The notes: generated by a model not told the origin, from the sequence alone. DNA of 64,000 bases from an uncultured Collinsella sp. (GCA_934668695.1 CAKUOD010000004.1:42977-106976), one strand, 5' to 3'. Positions 36,207 through 44,684 are shown, numbered from the stretch's first letter. Made by a program: numbers and translations.

Positions 36207-37037
36207 ATGGAACGCGAGTTTTCCCTTAATATCAAGCAGACGGCCGGCCTCTACGGCGTAAGCGCAGACACCCTTCGCTATTACGAGTCAATTGGTCTAG
36301 TTGCCCCAAAGCGCGGAGCGAATGCCTACCGTGAATACAGGAAGGACGATTTCGGCAGGCTTAACATCATCATGTCAATGCTCAACATGAATTACACGCT
36401 TAGCGAAATCAGGTCTTTCCTAGACAACCATTCGCTCGAAACAAGCTTTGAGCTGTTCAGCAACGAACTTGACAGCATCGACGCAGCCATTGCAAAGCTA
36501 TCGCAACGGCGCCGAAAGATCGAGCATTGCATGCAAAATATATCCATGTCGTTAAGAGCGCGCGAGGAGAAGCAATCGAGGGTGGTTCATAAGGGACCCC
36601 GAGGATATGTCATCGTAAGCGAAGACGAGCTAAGCGGCGACATAATTCCCTACGCCACCATTAAACGCATGAAAGAACTCGGGATGGAAATCGACTCGAT
36701 ACACACGGTTCCATGCTTCATCCTTGACCCATCGCGCAGGAGCACCGACGGTTGCTTAGTAGCAAAGAAAACGCTGCTTTCGCTCGGGTCAAGTGACGAT
36801 AAAGGGTGTGAGATTTTCCCGGAAGGCGACTATCTTTGCAGGACAACCACCGGCCCTGCAGAAATAACGCCGATAGTATGGAGGGAAATGAACGAATTCA
36901 TGGACCGGAATCGCCTCGTTGCCACGGGTCCCCTTTTAGAATTCTGGTATGTAAGCGAATACATATCCGACAATCAAGATGAGTATTTACACACGCTTGA
37001 AATAATGGTTGAACCCAATGTAATTGAGAAGCGATAG
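36207..37037 (+). CDS. MerR family transcriptional regulator with effector-binding domain
   Basis: The 276-residue regulator has an N-terminal MerR winged helix (LNIKQTAGLYGVSADTLRYY, YREYRKDDFGRLNII), a coiled-coil dimer helix (residues about 85-125) and a C-terminal domain of the GyrI/BmrR effector-binding type. Such regulators usually sense a drug-like or metabolite ligand and activate a nearby promoter. It is transcribed divergently from the esterase/MFS unit and probably controls it. The ATG after GGAAGG is preferred to an upstream GTG eleven codons earlier. Confidence 0.87.
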   Translation: MEREFSLNIKQTAGLYGVSADTLRYYESIGLVAPKRGANAYREYRKDDFGRLNIIMSMLNMNYTLSEIRSFLDNHSLETSFELFSNELDSIDAAIAKLSQRRRKIEHCMQNISMSLRAREEKQSRVVHKGPRGYVIVSEDELSGDIIPYATIKRMKELGMEIDSIHTVPCFILDPSRRSTDGCLVAKKTLLSLGSSDDKGCEIFPEGDYLCRTTTGPAEITPIVWREMNEFMDRNRLVATGPLLEFWYVSEYISDNQDEYLHTLEIMVEPNVIEKR

Positions 37038-37095
37038 CATCTCAACTCATCTTTAGCGCGCCGAAAGGCAAGCCACATTCACCCCTAATGACCCA

Positions 37096-37221
37096 CCCAC
37101 CTGGGTAGTCTTTTGGGACGGGGCTTTTTTGACTACTTTTGGCGCGAACACAAGCGTTCGGCGAGCTATCGCGCAAGGGTAGTCAAAAAAGCCCCCTCCC
37201 AAAAGACTACCCCAAAGTGGG
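37096..37221. repeat. Nested inverted repeat between the MerR gene and xseB
   Basis: Arms of 41 and 43 bases (37096-37136 and 37179-37221) pair almost completely and contain AGTCTTTTGGG and GGGGCTTTTTTGACTAC, so each strand can form a terminator-like stem with a T-run. The core holds CGAAC and GTTCG. It lies at a convergent junction. Confidence 0.78.
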
Positions 37222-37232
37222 CTGCGAGGTGG

Positions 37233-37499
37233 TTAGAACGAGAGGTTGTCCTCGGTGTTAGCGGCTTCGCCGTCGGCGAGCACGTCGTTGCCGTCGACGT
37301 CCTTAAGGAGCACCGAGACCTTCTGCTCGGCATCGGCCAGGCGGGTACGAAGGCTCTTGAGAAGCTCAACGCCGCGGGTGTAGCTCTCGAGCGACTCCTC
37401 GAGCTCCATATCGCCCGACTCCAGGCTGCGGATGATGAGCTCCAGCTCCTGCGAGGCCTGCTTGTACGTAAGCTGCTCGACCGGGGTCTTCTCTGCCAT
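37233..37499 (-). CDS. xseB: Exodeoxyribonuclease VII small subunit
   Basis: XseB binds XseA to form exonuclease VII, which degrades single-stranded DNA from both ends. The 88 residues include the core LTYKQASQELELIIRSLESG and DMELEESLESYTRGVELLK. It has a short acidic C-terminal tail. It lies 42 bases after xseA on the same strand, as in most bacteria. Confidence 0.95.
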   Translation of the reverse strand: MAEKTPVEQLTYKQASQELELIIRSLESGDMELEESLESYTRGVELLKSLRTRLADAEQKVSVLLKDVDGNDVLADGEAANTEDNLSF

Positions 37500-37541
37500 A
37501 TCTGTTTCCTTTCCTAAAGGTCTATCACATTAATACACGGC

Positions 37542-38993
37542 CTACTCGACCGTATCGACGGTTGCCGCCACGTTGCCGTCTGCCATGCGAACACGGATGG
37601 CATCGCCGGGCTTAAACGCCTTGGCGCTTGTAGCCACACCATCGTCGCCGTACGCGATGGAATAGCCACGGGCAAGCACCTTGAGCGGCGACAGGGCATC
37701 GAGCGAAGCGGCAGCTCGGCCCAAGTCGGAGGCGGGCTTGCTGAGCATCGTGCGCCCCTGGTGTTCTAGACGGGAGCTCGCAAGCGTGAGCGCATGACGT
37801 TTGCCATCAAGCCCCGAAGTGCTTGCGACCAGACGCTCGGGCAGACGCTCAAAGTTGGAGCGGAAAGCCCCGACCGAGCGCAAAATTGCACCGGACAGGC
37901 GGTCGGCGGTCAGTGCAAGCTCAGACTCGCGACGCTCGACCATAAACGTGGGGTCGTTGAGGCACGGACGGCATGCAGCCGCATCGAGCGCATCACCCAG
38001 ACGAGCCGTATAGGTGTCCCAGGCACGACGACCACGCTGATCGAGCATCTCCAGATCGACCTGATCCGACCCGATCATCGATGCCATCGCGGCGCCCAGA
38101 CGTTGATGGCGCGTCTCGAGCACGTCGGCCAGCTCTGTCATGGCCGGCGCCACCGATTCTGCCGCCGCCGTGGGCGTGGAGGCGCGACGGTCGCTCACCA
38201 TGTCGCAGATCGAGGTATCGGGCTCGTGGCCAATACCTGTCACTACAGGCACAGGGCAGGCTGCCACCGCACGGGCGAGCTCCTCGTCATTAAAAGTCAT
38301 GAGGTCCTCGAAGGAACCGCCGCCGCGCACGAGCAAAATGCAGTCGGGCGCGGGCGTAATGGAAGCGGCGCGGTGCAAGCCTTCGATGAGCTCCGCCGGC
38401 GCACCCTCGCCTTGGACCTTGGCACCCACGCAAACAAGCTCGACAAGTGGGTTGCGACGGCGCAGCGTACGTTTGACGTCGTCGATCACGGCACCCGAAA
38501 GCGAGGTGACGACCGCCACGCGCGAGCAAAACACCGGAATGCGACGCTTGCGGGACTCGTCCATCAGCCCCTCGCGGCGCAGCTTCTCGGCCAACTGTGC
38601 CACCTGTTGACGCAGCAGGCCCTCCCCCGCCAGCGAGAACGAACGGGCGACAAAGCTCATACGGCCCGTGGGCTTATAGAGATTGAAGCTGCCCTTAAAG
38701 CTCACCTGCATACCGTCGCGCAAGTCGAAGGTGCGCTTAAGATAGGCACCCTTCCAGATGATGCAATCGACGGCAGCCGAGTCGTCCTTGATCTGGAAGT
38801 AGCAGTGGCCGCTTCGGGCATTGGGGCCACGAAAGCCGGTGACCTCGCCCAGGACGCTCAGCTGCGGAATGGCATCGAGCGCACCAGCGGCGATCTCCAC
38901 CGCCTGGCTCACGCTGAGCTCTTTGCGCTCCTGCTCGTCCGAGCCGTCGAACTCGGCAGAAACGCTATTGCCGGTTAGATTCCAGCCTGCCAC
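37542..38993 (-). CDS. xseA: Exodeoxyribonuclease VII large subunit
   Basis: XseA is the catalytic subunit of exonuclease VII. The roughly 483 residues begin with an OB-fold (LGEVTGFRGPNARSGHCYFQ), continue with VAVVTSLSGAVIDDV, the catalytic region LVRGGGSFEDLMTFNDEELA and GIGHEPDTSICDMVSD, and end in ARGYSIAY. A very strong AAAGGAGG site lies four bases before a GTG at 38991-38993. I prefer this start to an ATG six codons earlier, which would contain that site. Confidence 0.95.
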   Translation of the reverse strand: MAGWNLTGNSVSAEFDGSDEQERKELSVSQAVEIAAGALDAIPQLSVLGEVTGFRGPNARSGHCYFQIKDDSAAVDCIIWKGAYLKRTFDLRDGMQVSFKGSFNLYKPTGRMSFVARSFSLAGEGLLRQQVAQLAEKLRREGLMDESRKRRIPVFCSRVAVVTSLSGAVIDDVKRTLRRRNPLVELVCVGAKVQGEGAPAELIEGLHRAASITPAPDCILLVRGGGSFEDLMTFNDEELARAVAACPVPVVTGIGHEPDTSICDMVSDRRASTPTAAAESVAPAMTELADVLETRHQRLGAAMASMIGSDQVDLEMLDQRGRRAWDTYTARLGDALDAAACRPCLNDPTFMVERRESELALTADRLSGAILRSVGAFRSNFERLPERLVASTSGLDGKRHALTLASSRLEHQGRTMLSKPASDLGRAAASLDALSPLKVLARGYSIAYGDDGVATSAKAFKPGDAIRVRMADGNVAATVDTVE

Positions 38994-39061
38994 GCAGCCT
39001 CCTTTCGTCATTGTGTACACGGGCTCCAGCCCTGTGTAAATTCAAGTCCCACACATAGTAC

Positions 39062-39094
39062 AGCGCCGCGGGGACACGAATCCCCGCGGCGCCC
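39062..39094 (-). terminator. GC-rich hairpin after the zinc peptidase gene
   Basis: GCGCCGCGGGG and CCCCGCGGCGC pair perfectly around a nine-base loop. No U-run follows, so termination is possible but not certain. Confidence 0.5.
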
Positions 39095-39108
39095 AGCGAC
39101 CCAATTTG

Positions 39109-39813
39109 TTATCGGTTGGAGTTTCTGTTGTAGCGAGCCATAAGATAGAGCAGCTGAATAATCGAGGTGAGCGCCGCAGCCACATAGGTAAGCGCGGCGG
39201 CCGTCAGCACCTTCTTGGCACCGTTGACCTGTTTGGAGCTCATGCCCGACTGCTCGATATACGCCACGGCACGGCGGCTGGCGTCAATCTCGACCGGCAG
39301 CGTAACCAGTTGGAACAGCACGCTAAACGAGAAGAAGACCAGCGCGAGGGTCGTGAGCCCGGCAATGTTCATAAACAAGCCCATGAGCAGCACGATCGTC
39401 CAGGTATTCTGGGTAAAGTTGACGACCGGCACGAGGGCGCTGCGCACCTTCATCATGGCGTAACCGCTTTGACGCTGGGCGGCATGGCCCGCCTCGTGGC
39501 AGGCGACGGCAACGCTTGCGACCGACCCGCCCGAACGGTTAGCGTCAGACAGATACAGGTTGTTGTCCTGCGGGTTGTAGTGGTCGGTGAGCTCGCCGGC
39601 AACGCCCTTGATGCCCACGGCGTTGCAACCGTTGGCATCGAGCATGCGGCGAGCAACCACAGCGCCCGTATCGCCGTCCGAGCGCACCTTGGACCACGTC
39701 TTGTACGTCGAGTTGATATAGCTCTGCGCGGCAAGACCGAGCACCGTACAAATAAGAACAACCAGCAGGTACAGCGGGTCGATACCAAAGCCGTATCCAT
39801 AGTAATAAGGCAT
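39109..39813 (-). CDS. Membrane zinc metallopeptidase (YugP-type)
   Basis: The 234-residue protein has a first membrane helix (PLYLLVVLICTVLGLAAQS), the zinc motif HEAGH in VACHEAGHAAQRQ and two to three further membrane segments near the C-terminus. This matches the putative neutral zinc metallopeptidase family of YugP, whose substrate is not known. The start after GGAGG is clear; an in-frame extension upstream lacks a ribosome site. Confidence 0.88.
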   Translation of the reverse strand: MPYYYGYGFGIDPLYLLVVLICTVLGLAAQSYINSTYKTWSKVRSDGDTGAVVARRMLDANGCNAVGIKGVAGELTDHYNPQDNNLYLSDANRSGGSVASVAVACHEAGHAAQRQSGYAMMKVRSALVPVVNFTQNTWTIVLLMGLFMNIAGLTTLALVFFSFSVLFQLVTLPVEIDASRRAVAYIEQSGMSSKQVNGAKKVLTAAALTYVAAALTSIIQLLYLMARYNRNSNR

Positions 39814-39938
39814 GCGAATTCCTCCGAATCGAGTTACACGTTGGAGGCATTTTACCCATTCAGCTGACCAGCAAGTCAGCATCGATGTTTCGGCATTACC
39901 GCTCTAGAACGTTTGCAGCGCCTGGTAAAACCGCGTAA

Positions 39939-41072
39939 CTATAGCAGCTCGATTTTGCCGTCCTTCACGGTGAGTCCCATATTGCCCGAGAGTAAATCGT
40001 CCAGACGCGAGCCCACGAGCTCAAAACGCCAGCCTTCGCGCAGGGGGCTCTGCTCGGGATGCTCAATGTAGTCAGCCAGATCATCGCGCGAGGCAATGAC
40101 TGAGGTTGCCACGCCCGAGCGCTCGGCAACCAGGCGGATGAGCGCGTACATCAGGTCCGTCACGCTCTCCAGCTCCGGCGAGATCTGACGGTGCCCGCGC
40201 ACCATGAGCGGCAGGCGATCGTGCGGGCAGCTCGCGCCGCGCTTGATGGCCATGAGCGCGCCGTCCACGTCGCGCTCCCCCAGCTGATCGGTACCGCGAA
40301 TGCTACGGAACTCCTCAACGCGCACGGGATTGCGCTTAACGAGTGCAAGCAGCGTGTCATCGGACATGACCCACTTGCGCGGGATGTTACGGCGCTCGGC
40401 GCGATCCTCGCGCCAGGCGGCGAGCTCGCGCGCGATGCCCAACTGGTGACGGCTGCACGAATTGATGCGTTTGACCTTACGGAACGCCTCGTGGCGATCG
40501 GCGCGATAGTGCGACTCGTCAGCCAGCGGGCGCAGCTCGTCGAGCACCCAGTCCACACGGCCCAGTTCGCGCAAGCGGCTCATCATCTCGGTATAGGCGA
40601 CGATCAGGTACTTGACGTCATCGATCGCGTACTCAATCTGCTTATCGGTCAGCGGGCGACGCGACCAGTCGGTCAGCGACTCAGTCTTGGGCAATGAGAC
40701 GCCGCAAAACGTCTGCACGAGCGCGCCGTAGGAAATCTGCTGACGTTCACCCAAAAAGGCGGCGGCCACCTGCGTGTCAAAAATCGGACGCGGCAACACG
40801 CCTACGGTATGAAGCATAACTTCCATGTCCTGCGAGCAAGCATGGAACACCTTGGTTACGCTCTCATCGGCCATAAGCTCGGCGAGCGGCGACAGGTCGT
40901 CGATCACCAGGGGGTCGACCGCGACGCTCTCGGCAGGGGTGGCAATCTGGACCAGGCACAGACGCGGATGGAACGTGCGCTCGCGCAAAAACTCGGTATC
41001 GACGGCAATCGCGTCGAACTCGCGGGCGCGCTGGCAAAAGTCGAGTAGAGCCTGATGTGTGGAAATGTACAT
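39939..41072 (-). CDS. rnd: Ribonuclease D
   Basis: RNase D is a 3'-5' exonuclease that trims tRNA precursors. The 377 residues contain the DEDDy exonuclease motifs (AVDTEFLRERTFHPRLCLVQ, CSQDMEVMLH, YAIDDVKYLI) and an HRDC domain around RELAAWREDRAERRNIPRKW. The start at MYISTHQALL is my choice; an in-frame start 12 codons upstream is possible. It is divergent from the lipid-kinase-like gene. Confidence 0.93.
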   Translation of the reverse strand: MYISTHQALLDFCQRAREFDAIAVDTEFLRERTFHPRLCLVQIATPAESVAVDPLVIDDLSPLAELMADESVTKVFHACSQDMEVMLHTVGVLPRPIFDTQVAAAFLGERQQISYGALVQTFCGVSLPKTESLTDWSRRPLTDKQIEYAIDDVKYLIVAYTEMMSRLRELGRVDWVLDELRPLADESHYRADRHEAFRKVKRINSCSRHQLGIARELAAWREDRAERRNIPRKWVMSDDTLLALVKRNPVRVEEFRSIRGTDQLGERDVDGALMAIKRGASCPHDRLPLMVRGHRQISPELESVTDLMYALIRLVAERSGVATSVIASRDDLADYIEHPEQSPLREGWRFELVGSRLDDLLSGNMGLTVKDGKIELL

Positions 41073-41170
41073 ATCAACCCATCGAATAAGGTTAGGCCCG
41101 AAAAACACGGGTAGGATATCGGCATTGCCTTACAACTATACTCGGTTAGTCACAGAACGGGAACGTAAGT

Positions 41171-42088
41171 ATGCGCTGCCTTATCATCCACAACCCGGCA
41201 TCGGGCCCCAGCTCAGATGAAATCTTCGCATTCACGCACGCCCTCGCGCAGGGCGGCGACGAGGTCGTGATGCGCTTTATCGGCGACGGTATGGAGCCCG
41301 AAGACGCCGTGGCAGACGTGCGCGAGTTCGATCGCGTGGTGGTCTCGGGCGGCGACGGCACCGTCTCCAATGTGCTCGACCAGATGCGCGGATGCGGCGT
41401 CCCCACACTCGTCTTTCCCTCTGGCACGGCATGCCTGTTCTTCAACAACATCGGCAATGCCCCCGAGGCGGCGGCACTCGCCAAGGCCTGCCGCGACGGC
41501 CGCACCGTCAAGGCGGACATGGGCGAACTCTTTTGGCTCGACGAGAACGGTAACGAGAGGCGCCATGGCTTTATCATCATTGCCGGCTCGGGCTACGACG
41601 CCGAGATCATGATGAAGGCCGCCCCCAGCAAAAACGACATCGGTGAGATCGCCTACTTCCTGTCTGCACTCGCCACGCCCAATCCCACGGTGGCGCATTT
41701 TACGATTGAGCACGACGGCATTGTCGAGGAACTCGACGGCATCTGCTGCATGGCAGGCAACACTTCGGTCATCCAAAACGATATCAACCTGTTCCCCAAC
41801 TGTCGCATGAACGACGGTATGGTCGACATCGCGGTCATCGAGCCCGTAAAAACCGTGCAGCTGCTGCCCACCGTGATCACCGCTGCGCTCGACCCCGCCG
41901 GCAAGGTGCTCGGTCGCCCGCAGTTCAAGATCATCCAGACCAAGGAAGCTAAGATTACCTGTACGCCGTCGCTGGGCATGCAGTTCGATGGCGAGATCAT
42001 CTCCAGCAACTCGGGCGTCTTTGGAGCCCGCGCGCTTCCGCAATGCCTCGACCTCATCGTCGACGAATTCTCCCCGCTCGGAAAATAG
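41171..42088 (+). CDS. Diacylglycerol/sphingosine kinase-like lipid kinase
   Basis: The 305-residue protein belongs to the DAGK catalytic-domain family (YegS/DgkB type), with HNPASGPSS, the nucleotide motif VVVSGGDGTVSNVL and the C-terminal beta-sandwich ending FDGEIISSNSGVF. It likely phosphorylates a lipid at the inner face of the membrane. It is followed after nine bases by a 30-residue membrane peptide gene and then a terminator. Confidence 0.87.
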   Translation: MRCLIIHNPASGPSSDEIFAFTHALAQGGDEVVMRFIGDGMEPEDAVADVREFDRVVVSGGDGTVSNVLDQMRGCGVPTLVFPSGTACLFFNNIGNAPEAAALAKACRDGRTVKADMGELFWLDENGNERRHGFIIIAGSGYDAEIMMKAAPSKNDIGEIAYFLSALATPNPTVAHFTIEHDGIVEELDGICCMAGNTSVIQNDINLFPNCRMNDGMVDIAVIEPVKTVQLLPTVITAALDPAGKVLGRPQFKIIQTKEAKITCTPSLGMQFDGEIISSNSGVFGARALPQCLDLIVDEFSPLGK

Positions 42089-42097
42089 GAGGACCCC

Positions 42098-42190
42098 ATG
42101 AACGACAATCCCCTGCTCGGCTTTCTCGTCATCGTTTTGGCCATGCTCGTCGGCTACGCGATTAACGTGATTCACCGCCGGAAGAAGTAA
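42098..42190 (+). CDS. 30-residue single-pass membrane peptide
   Basis: A very short frame with a strong AGGAGG site seven bases before ATG encodes 30 residues: a polar MNDNP start, one hydrophobic helix (LLGFLVIVLAMLVGYAINVI) and a basic HRRKK end. The topology should be outside-to-inside with the basic tail in the cytoplasm. It is nine bases behind the lipid-kinase gene and 40 bases before its terminator, so it is in that transcript. I cannot name a family; a partner or regulator of the kinase is a guess. Confidence 0.7.
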   Translation: MNDNPLLGFLVIVLAMLVGYAINVIHRRKK

Positions 42191-42230
42191 TTCCACATTG
42201 GTATGATATTCATCCAATTATCGTCTCCCC

Positions 42231-42267
42231 CGCTGTTTATGCATTTGCCAAACAGCGGGGGATTTTT
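42231..42267 (+). terminator. Terminator of the lipid-kinase unit
   Basis: CCCGCTGTTT and AAACAGCGGG enclose an 11-base loop followed by GGATTTTTC. It lies 40 bases after the microprotein stop. Confidence 0.85.
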
Positions 42268-42498
42268 CTTCGCGACCCTTACAAGGCGCTTTATCCAGCT
42301 ACAGTAATTGCAGGGTGCCTTTATTTAACTAAAGCTACAAAATGAGTATTCTTATCCGTTCATCGCATATTTTAGGACGCTCATCGAGTATTTCATCGAA
42401 TCTAATGAATACTCTTTAGACTTCCGATAGGCTAATAGATGTATTTATTAGCTGAAATCCTGCACGGTTCCGCGGGGTTTCAACGGTTGGGAGGGATT
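42268..42498 (+). promoter_or_regulatory. AT-rich upstream region of the C69 dipeptidase gene
   Basis: No gene is seen. GAGTATTC near 42342 and GAATACTC near 42409 form a long-spaced inverted pair, and GCTAATA (42431-42437) with TATTAGC (42446-42452) form a tight palindrome about 50 bases before the start. These could be operator sites, but no regulator can be named. Confidence 0.4.
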
Positions 42499-44301
42499 AT
42501 GAGGTTTACTCATCCTGTCAACACGCTCAAAAAGCTCGGCTGCGGCCTTGCGTTTGGAGCAGCGGCCATCATGGCCATGCCGACTTCGGCACTCGCCTGC
42601 ACCCAGATCTACATGGGCAGCAAGCTCACGGCAGACGGCAACACGTACTACGGCCGTTCCGAGGACTTCGGTCCGCGCTATGTCAAGCACTTTGGCATTG
42701 AGCCCGCACACAAGGACGGCAACGAGTACACCTCGGTCGAGTCCGGTTTTGAGTACAAGTCCAAGGGCGCAACCTACCGCTACACCTTCGTTCGCGACAA
42801 CCCCTCGCAGTGGGAAGATCGCTACGACGCCTATTCCGAGGCCGGCATCAACGAGAAGGGCGTCTCCTGCTCTGCCACGTTGAGCACCTCCTATAACGAG
42901 AAGGCCGAAGAGGCTGATCCCATCACCGAGGAAACTGGCATTGGCGAGTACAGCTATGCCAGCGTCATCCTAGGCGAGAGCGCCACGGCCCGCGAGGGCG
43001 TCGAGCTCATCGGCAGTCTGATCGACGAGCAGGGCGTCTGCTCCAATGACCAGATCATCATCGCCGACAGCACCGAGACCTGGCTGTTCGCCGCGCTTTC
43101 CGGCCATCAGTGGATTGCCATGAAGCTCGCCGATGACATCGCCTCGCTCAACCCCAACATCGGCAACCTCACCTATAACGTCGACCTCGACGACACCGAG
43201 AACTGCCTCCACTCCGAGGGTATCGAGTCCATGCCTAAGGAGAAGGGCTTTGCCGAGTACACCGACGGCAAGTTTGACGTCGCCAAGACCTACGGCGAGG
43301 AGATCGGCGAAGCCGGTATGCACCAGTGGTCGCGCTATATCCAGGGCCGCGATTACTTCATGGCTCCGCTTGCCGAGGGCACCGACTACGAGATCGTGAA
43401 GGACGAGCGCGAAGAGGCCCGCGCCACGACCGGCGCCCTGGTCCACGAGATGCAACCGCTGTTCTTCCAACCCGGCAAGTCCGACTGGAACACCTTTGAG
43501 ATGATCCGCTCCTTCGCCGCTCGCGGCGAGAATGTCGCCGGCCTCAACGCCAACACCGACGGCGCCTATGCCATCGGCTCCAACCGCAACACCGAGATCC
43601 ATACCTTCCAGATCCGTCAGGGCATGGACCCCGAGATCGCGACCATTCAATGGGAGATGCTCTCCAACGCAGAGTTCTCCGTCGCCATTCCCCTCTACTC
43701 CGCACTGCTCACCGAGGTCAGCCCCTACTTCAGCGATCAGGACGTCTCCTTCGACCACTGCGAAGAGGAAGATGTCGTGAACAACGAGGAGCCCAAGAAC
43801 TCCATCAACTACGTCCTCATGGACATCAACACGCTCGCCTATGAGAACCGCGACCACTGCGCCACCGGCGTCCGCGCCTATCTCGACGCCCTGCAGAAGG
43901 AGCTCATCGAGCAGAACCTAACCGTCGACGAGGCAATGCAGGCCGAGGAGGGCACCGAGGCCCGCACCGCCCTGGCCAACAAGGCCGGCAAGGCTGCCAC
44001 CAAGAACGCCTACCTCAAGTGCAAGGCAATGCTTGAGGAGATGCGTGACTACCTCCAGGAGGGCGACTTCTCCGAGGAGTTCGTCCCGAGTGACTACGAT
44101 GCCGACAACGACTGCCTGGTAAAGTCCATCACCTACGCCGACGAGGCCCTTTCCGATGAGGACGTGGCCGAACCCGAGGCAGAAGAGGAAGAGGTCACCG
44201 AGGAGAAGTCCGAGGGCAACAACATGGCCGCCATGGCCGTTGGCGCCGTCGTCATCATCGGTGTCTGCGCCTACGTGATCTATCGTCGCAAGAAGGCCTA
44301 A
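42499..44301 (+). CDS. Secreted, membrane-anchored C69 family dipeptidase
   Basis: The 600-residue protein has a signal peptide ending in MAMPTSALA, after which Cys of CTQIYMGSKLTADGNTYYGR becomes the N-terminal nucleophile expected for C69 (PepD-type) Ntn hydrolases. The mature enzyme domain spans to about residue 460, followed by a helical, acidic stalk and one C-terminal membrane segment (AAMAVGAVVIIGVCAYVIY) with a basic RRKKA end. It should cleave dipeptides at the outer surface. The GGGAGGG site sets the start; an in-frame start 20 codons upstream would hide the signal peptide. A GC-rich hairpin follows. Confidence 0.9.
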   Translation: MRFTHPVNTLKKLGCGLAFGAAAIMAMPTSALACTQIYMGSKLTADGNTYYGRSEDFGPRYVKHFGIEPAHKDGNEYTSVESGFEYKSKGATYRYTFVRDNPSQWEDRYDAYSEAGINEKGVSCSATLSTSYNEKAEEADPITEETGIGEYSYASVILGESATAREGVELIGSLIDEQGVCSNDQIIIADSTETWLFAALSGHQWIAMKLADDIASLNPNIGNLTYNVDLDDTENCLHSEGIESMPKEKGFAEYTDGKFDVAKTYGEEIGEAGMHQWSRYIQGRDYFMAPLAEGTDYEIVKDEREEARATTGALVHEMQPLFFQPGKSDWNTFEMIRSFAARGENVAGLNANTDGAYAIGSNRNTEIHTFQIRQGMDPEIATIQWEMLSNAEFSVAIPLYSALLTEVSPYFSDQDVSFDHCEEEDVVNNEEPKNSINYVLMDINTLAYENRDHCATGVRAYLDALQKELIEQNLTVDEAMQAEEGTEARTALANKAGKAATKNAYLKCKAMLEEMRDYLQEGDFSEEFVPSDYDADNDCLVKSITYADEALSDEDVAEPEAEEEEVTEEKSEGNNMAAMAVGAVVIIGVCAYVIYRRKKA

Positions 44302-44317
44302 GACCCTCATATCCTAG

Positions 44318-44356
44318 GAAGCGGGCGGGGCCACATGGGTCGCCTCGCCCGCTTAA
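44318..44356 (+). terminator. Hairpin after the dipeptidase gene
   Basis: AAGCGGGCG and CGCCCGCTT pair around an 18-base middle that can pair further. A second palindrome, GAAATCTTTT to AAAAGATTTC, follows at about 44366-44388 with a U-rich half, so termination before the Trp leader is likely. Confidence 0.6.
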
Positions 44357-44407
44357 CCCGCCTGAAATCTTTTTAAAAAAGATTTCCCCGCACACACTTC
44401 GCTGTGC

Positions 44408-44413
44408 TATAGT
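44408..44413 (+). promoter_or_regulatory. Candidate -10 element of the Trp leader transcript
   Basis: TATAGT lies 59 bases before the leader peptide start. No good -35 hexamer is seen at 16-18 bases, so an activator or an extended promoter may be needed. Confidence is low. Confidence 0.35.
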
Positions 44414-44471
44414 GCAGCGCAACAGCAACTAGGCGCGACCGCGCCACGGCATCACGAAAGGAGCCACCAAC

Positions 44472-44540
44472 ATGAAGAACACGATGAACTCTCTCAACAA
44501 CTGGTGGTGGCGTGATGCGAATACGATCGGTCGACAGTGA
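44472..44540 (+). CDS. trpL: Tryptophan leader peptide (three tandem Trp codons)
   Basis: The frame ATG to TGA encodes 22 residues, with AAAGGAG upstream and NNWWWRDAN in the middle; the Trp codons lie at 44502-44510. Such runs are the hallmark of ribosome-mediated attenuation. Just downstream are a 1:2 hairpin (GGCGTGA 44509-44515 with TCACGCC 44546-44552), a possible antiterminator (CGGTCGA 44528-44534 with TCGACCG 44590-44596) and the terminator 44577-44609. The next genes encode TrpP-like S components and an ECF transporter rather than Trp biosynthesis. The gene symbol is used by analogy only. Confidence 0.85.
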   Translation: MKNTMNSLNNWWWRDANTIGRQ

Positions 44541-44576
44541 GTCCCTCACGCCTGTTTTTGCGCTCTAGGTGATTGG

Positions 44577-44609
44577 AAGGCCTCCGGTTTCGACCGGGGG
44601 CCTTTTTCT
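44577..44609 (+). terminator. Attenuator terminator of the Trp transporter operon
   Basis: AAGGCCTCCGG and CCGGGGGCCTT pair around TTTCGA and run into TTTTTC, 37 bases after the leader stop codon and 76 bases before the first structural gene. Its right half overlaps TCGACCG, which can instead pair with the leader at 44528-44534. Confidence 0.85.
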
Positions 44610-44618
44610 ATCTCGAGC

Positions 44619-44642
44619 CCGATCGCATTCGCATCACGCGCC
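44619..44642 (+). promoter_or_regulatory. Segment complementary to the Trp-codon region of the leader
   Basis: The reverse complement of this segment matches leader positions 44511-44530 (CGTGATGCGAATACGATCGG) at 19 of 20 positions. It lies beyond the attenuator and before the ribosome site of the first TrpP gene. It would form a long stem enclosing the whole attenuator in read-through transcripts. The role is unknown; chance is unlikely at this length. Confidence 0.6.
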
Positions 44643-44684
44643 TCTGCTTTTCTCTTACACTCCCCTTCCGAAAGGATCTTTACC

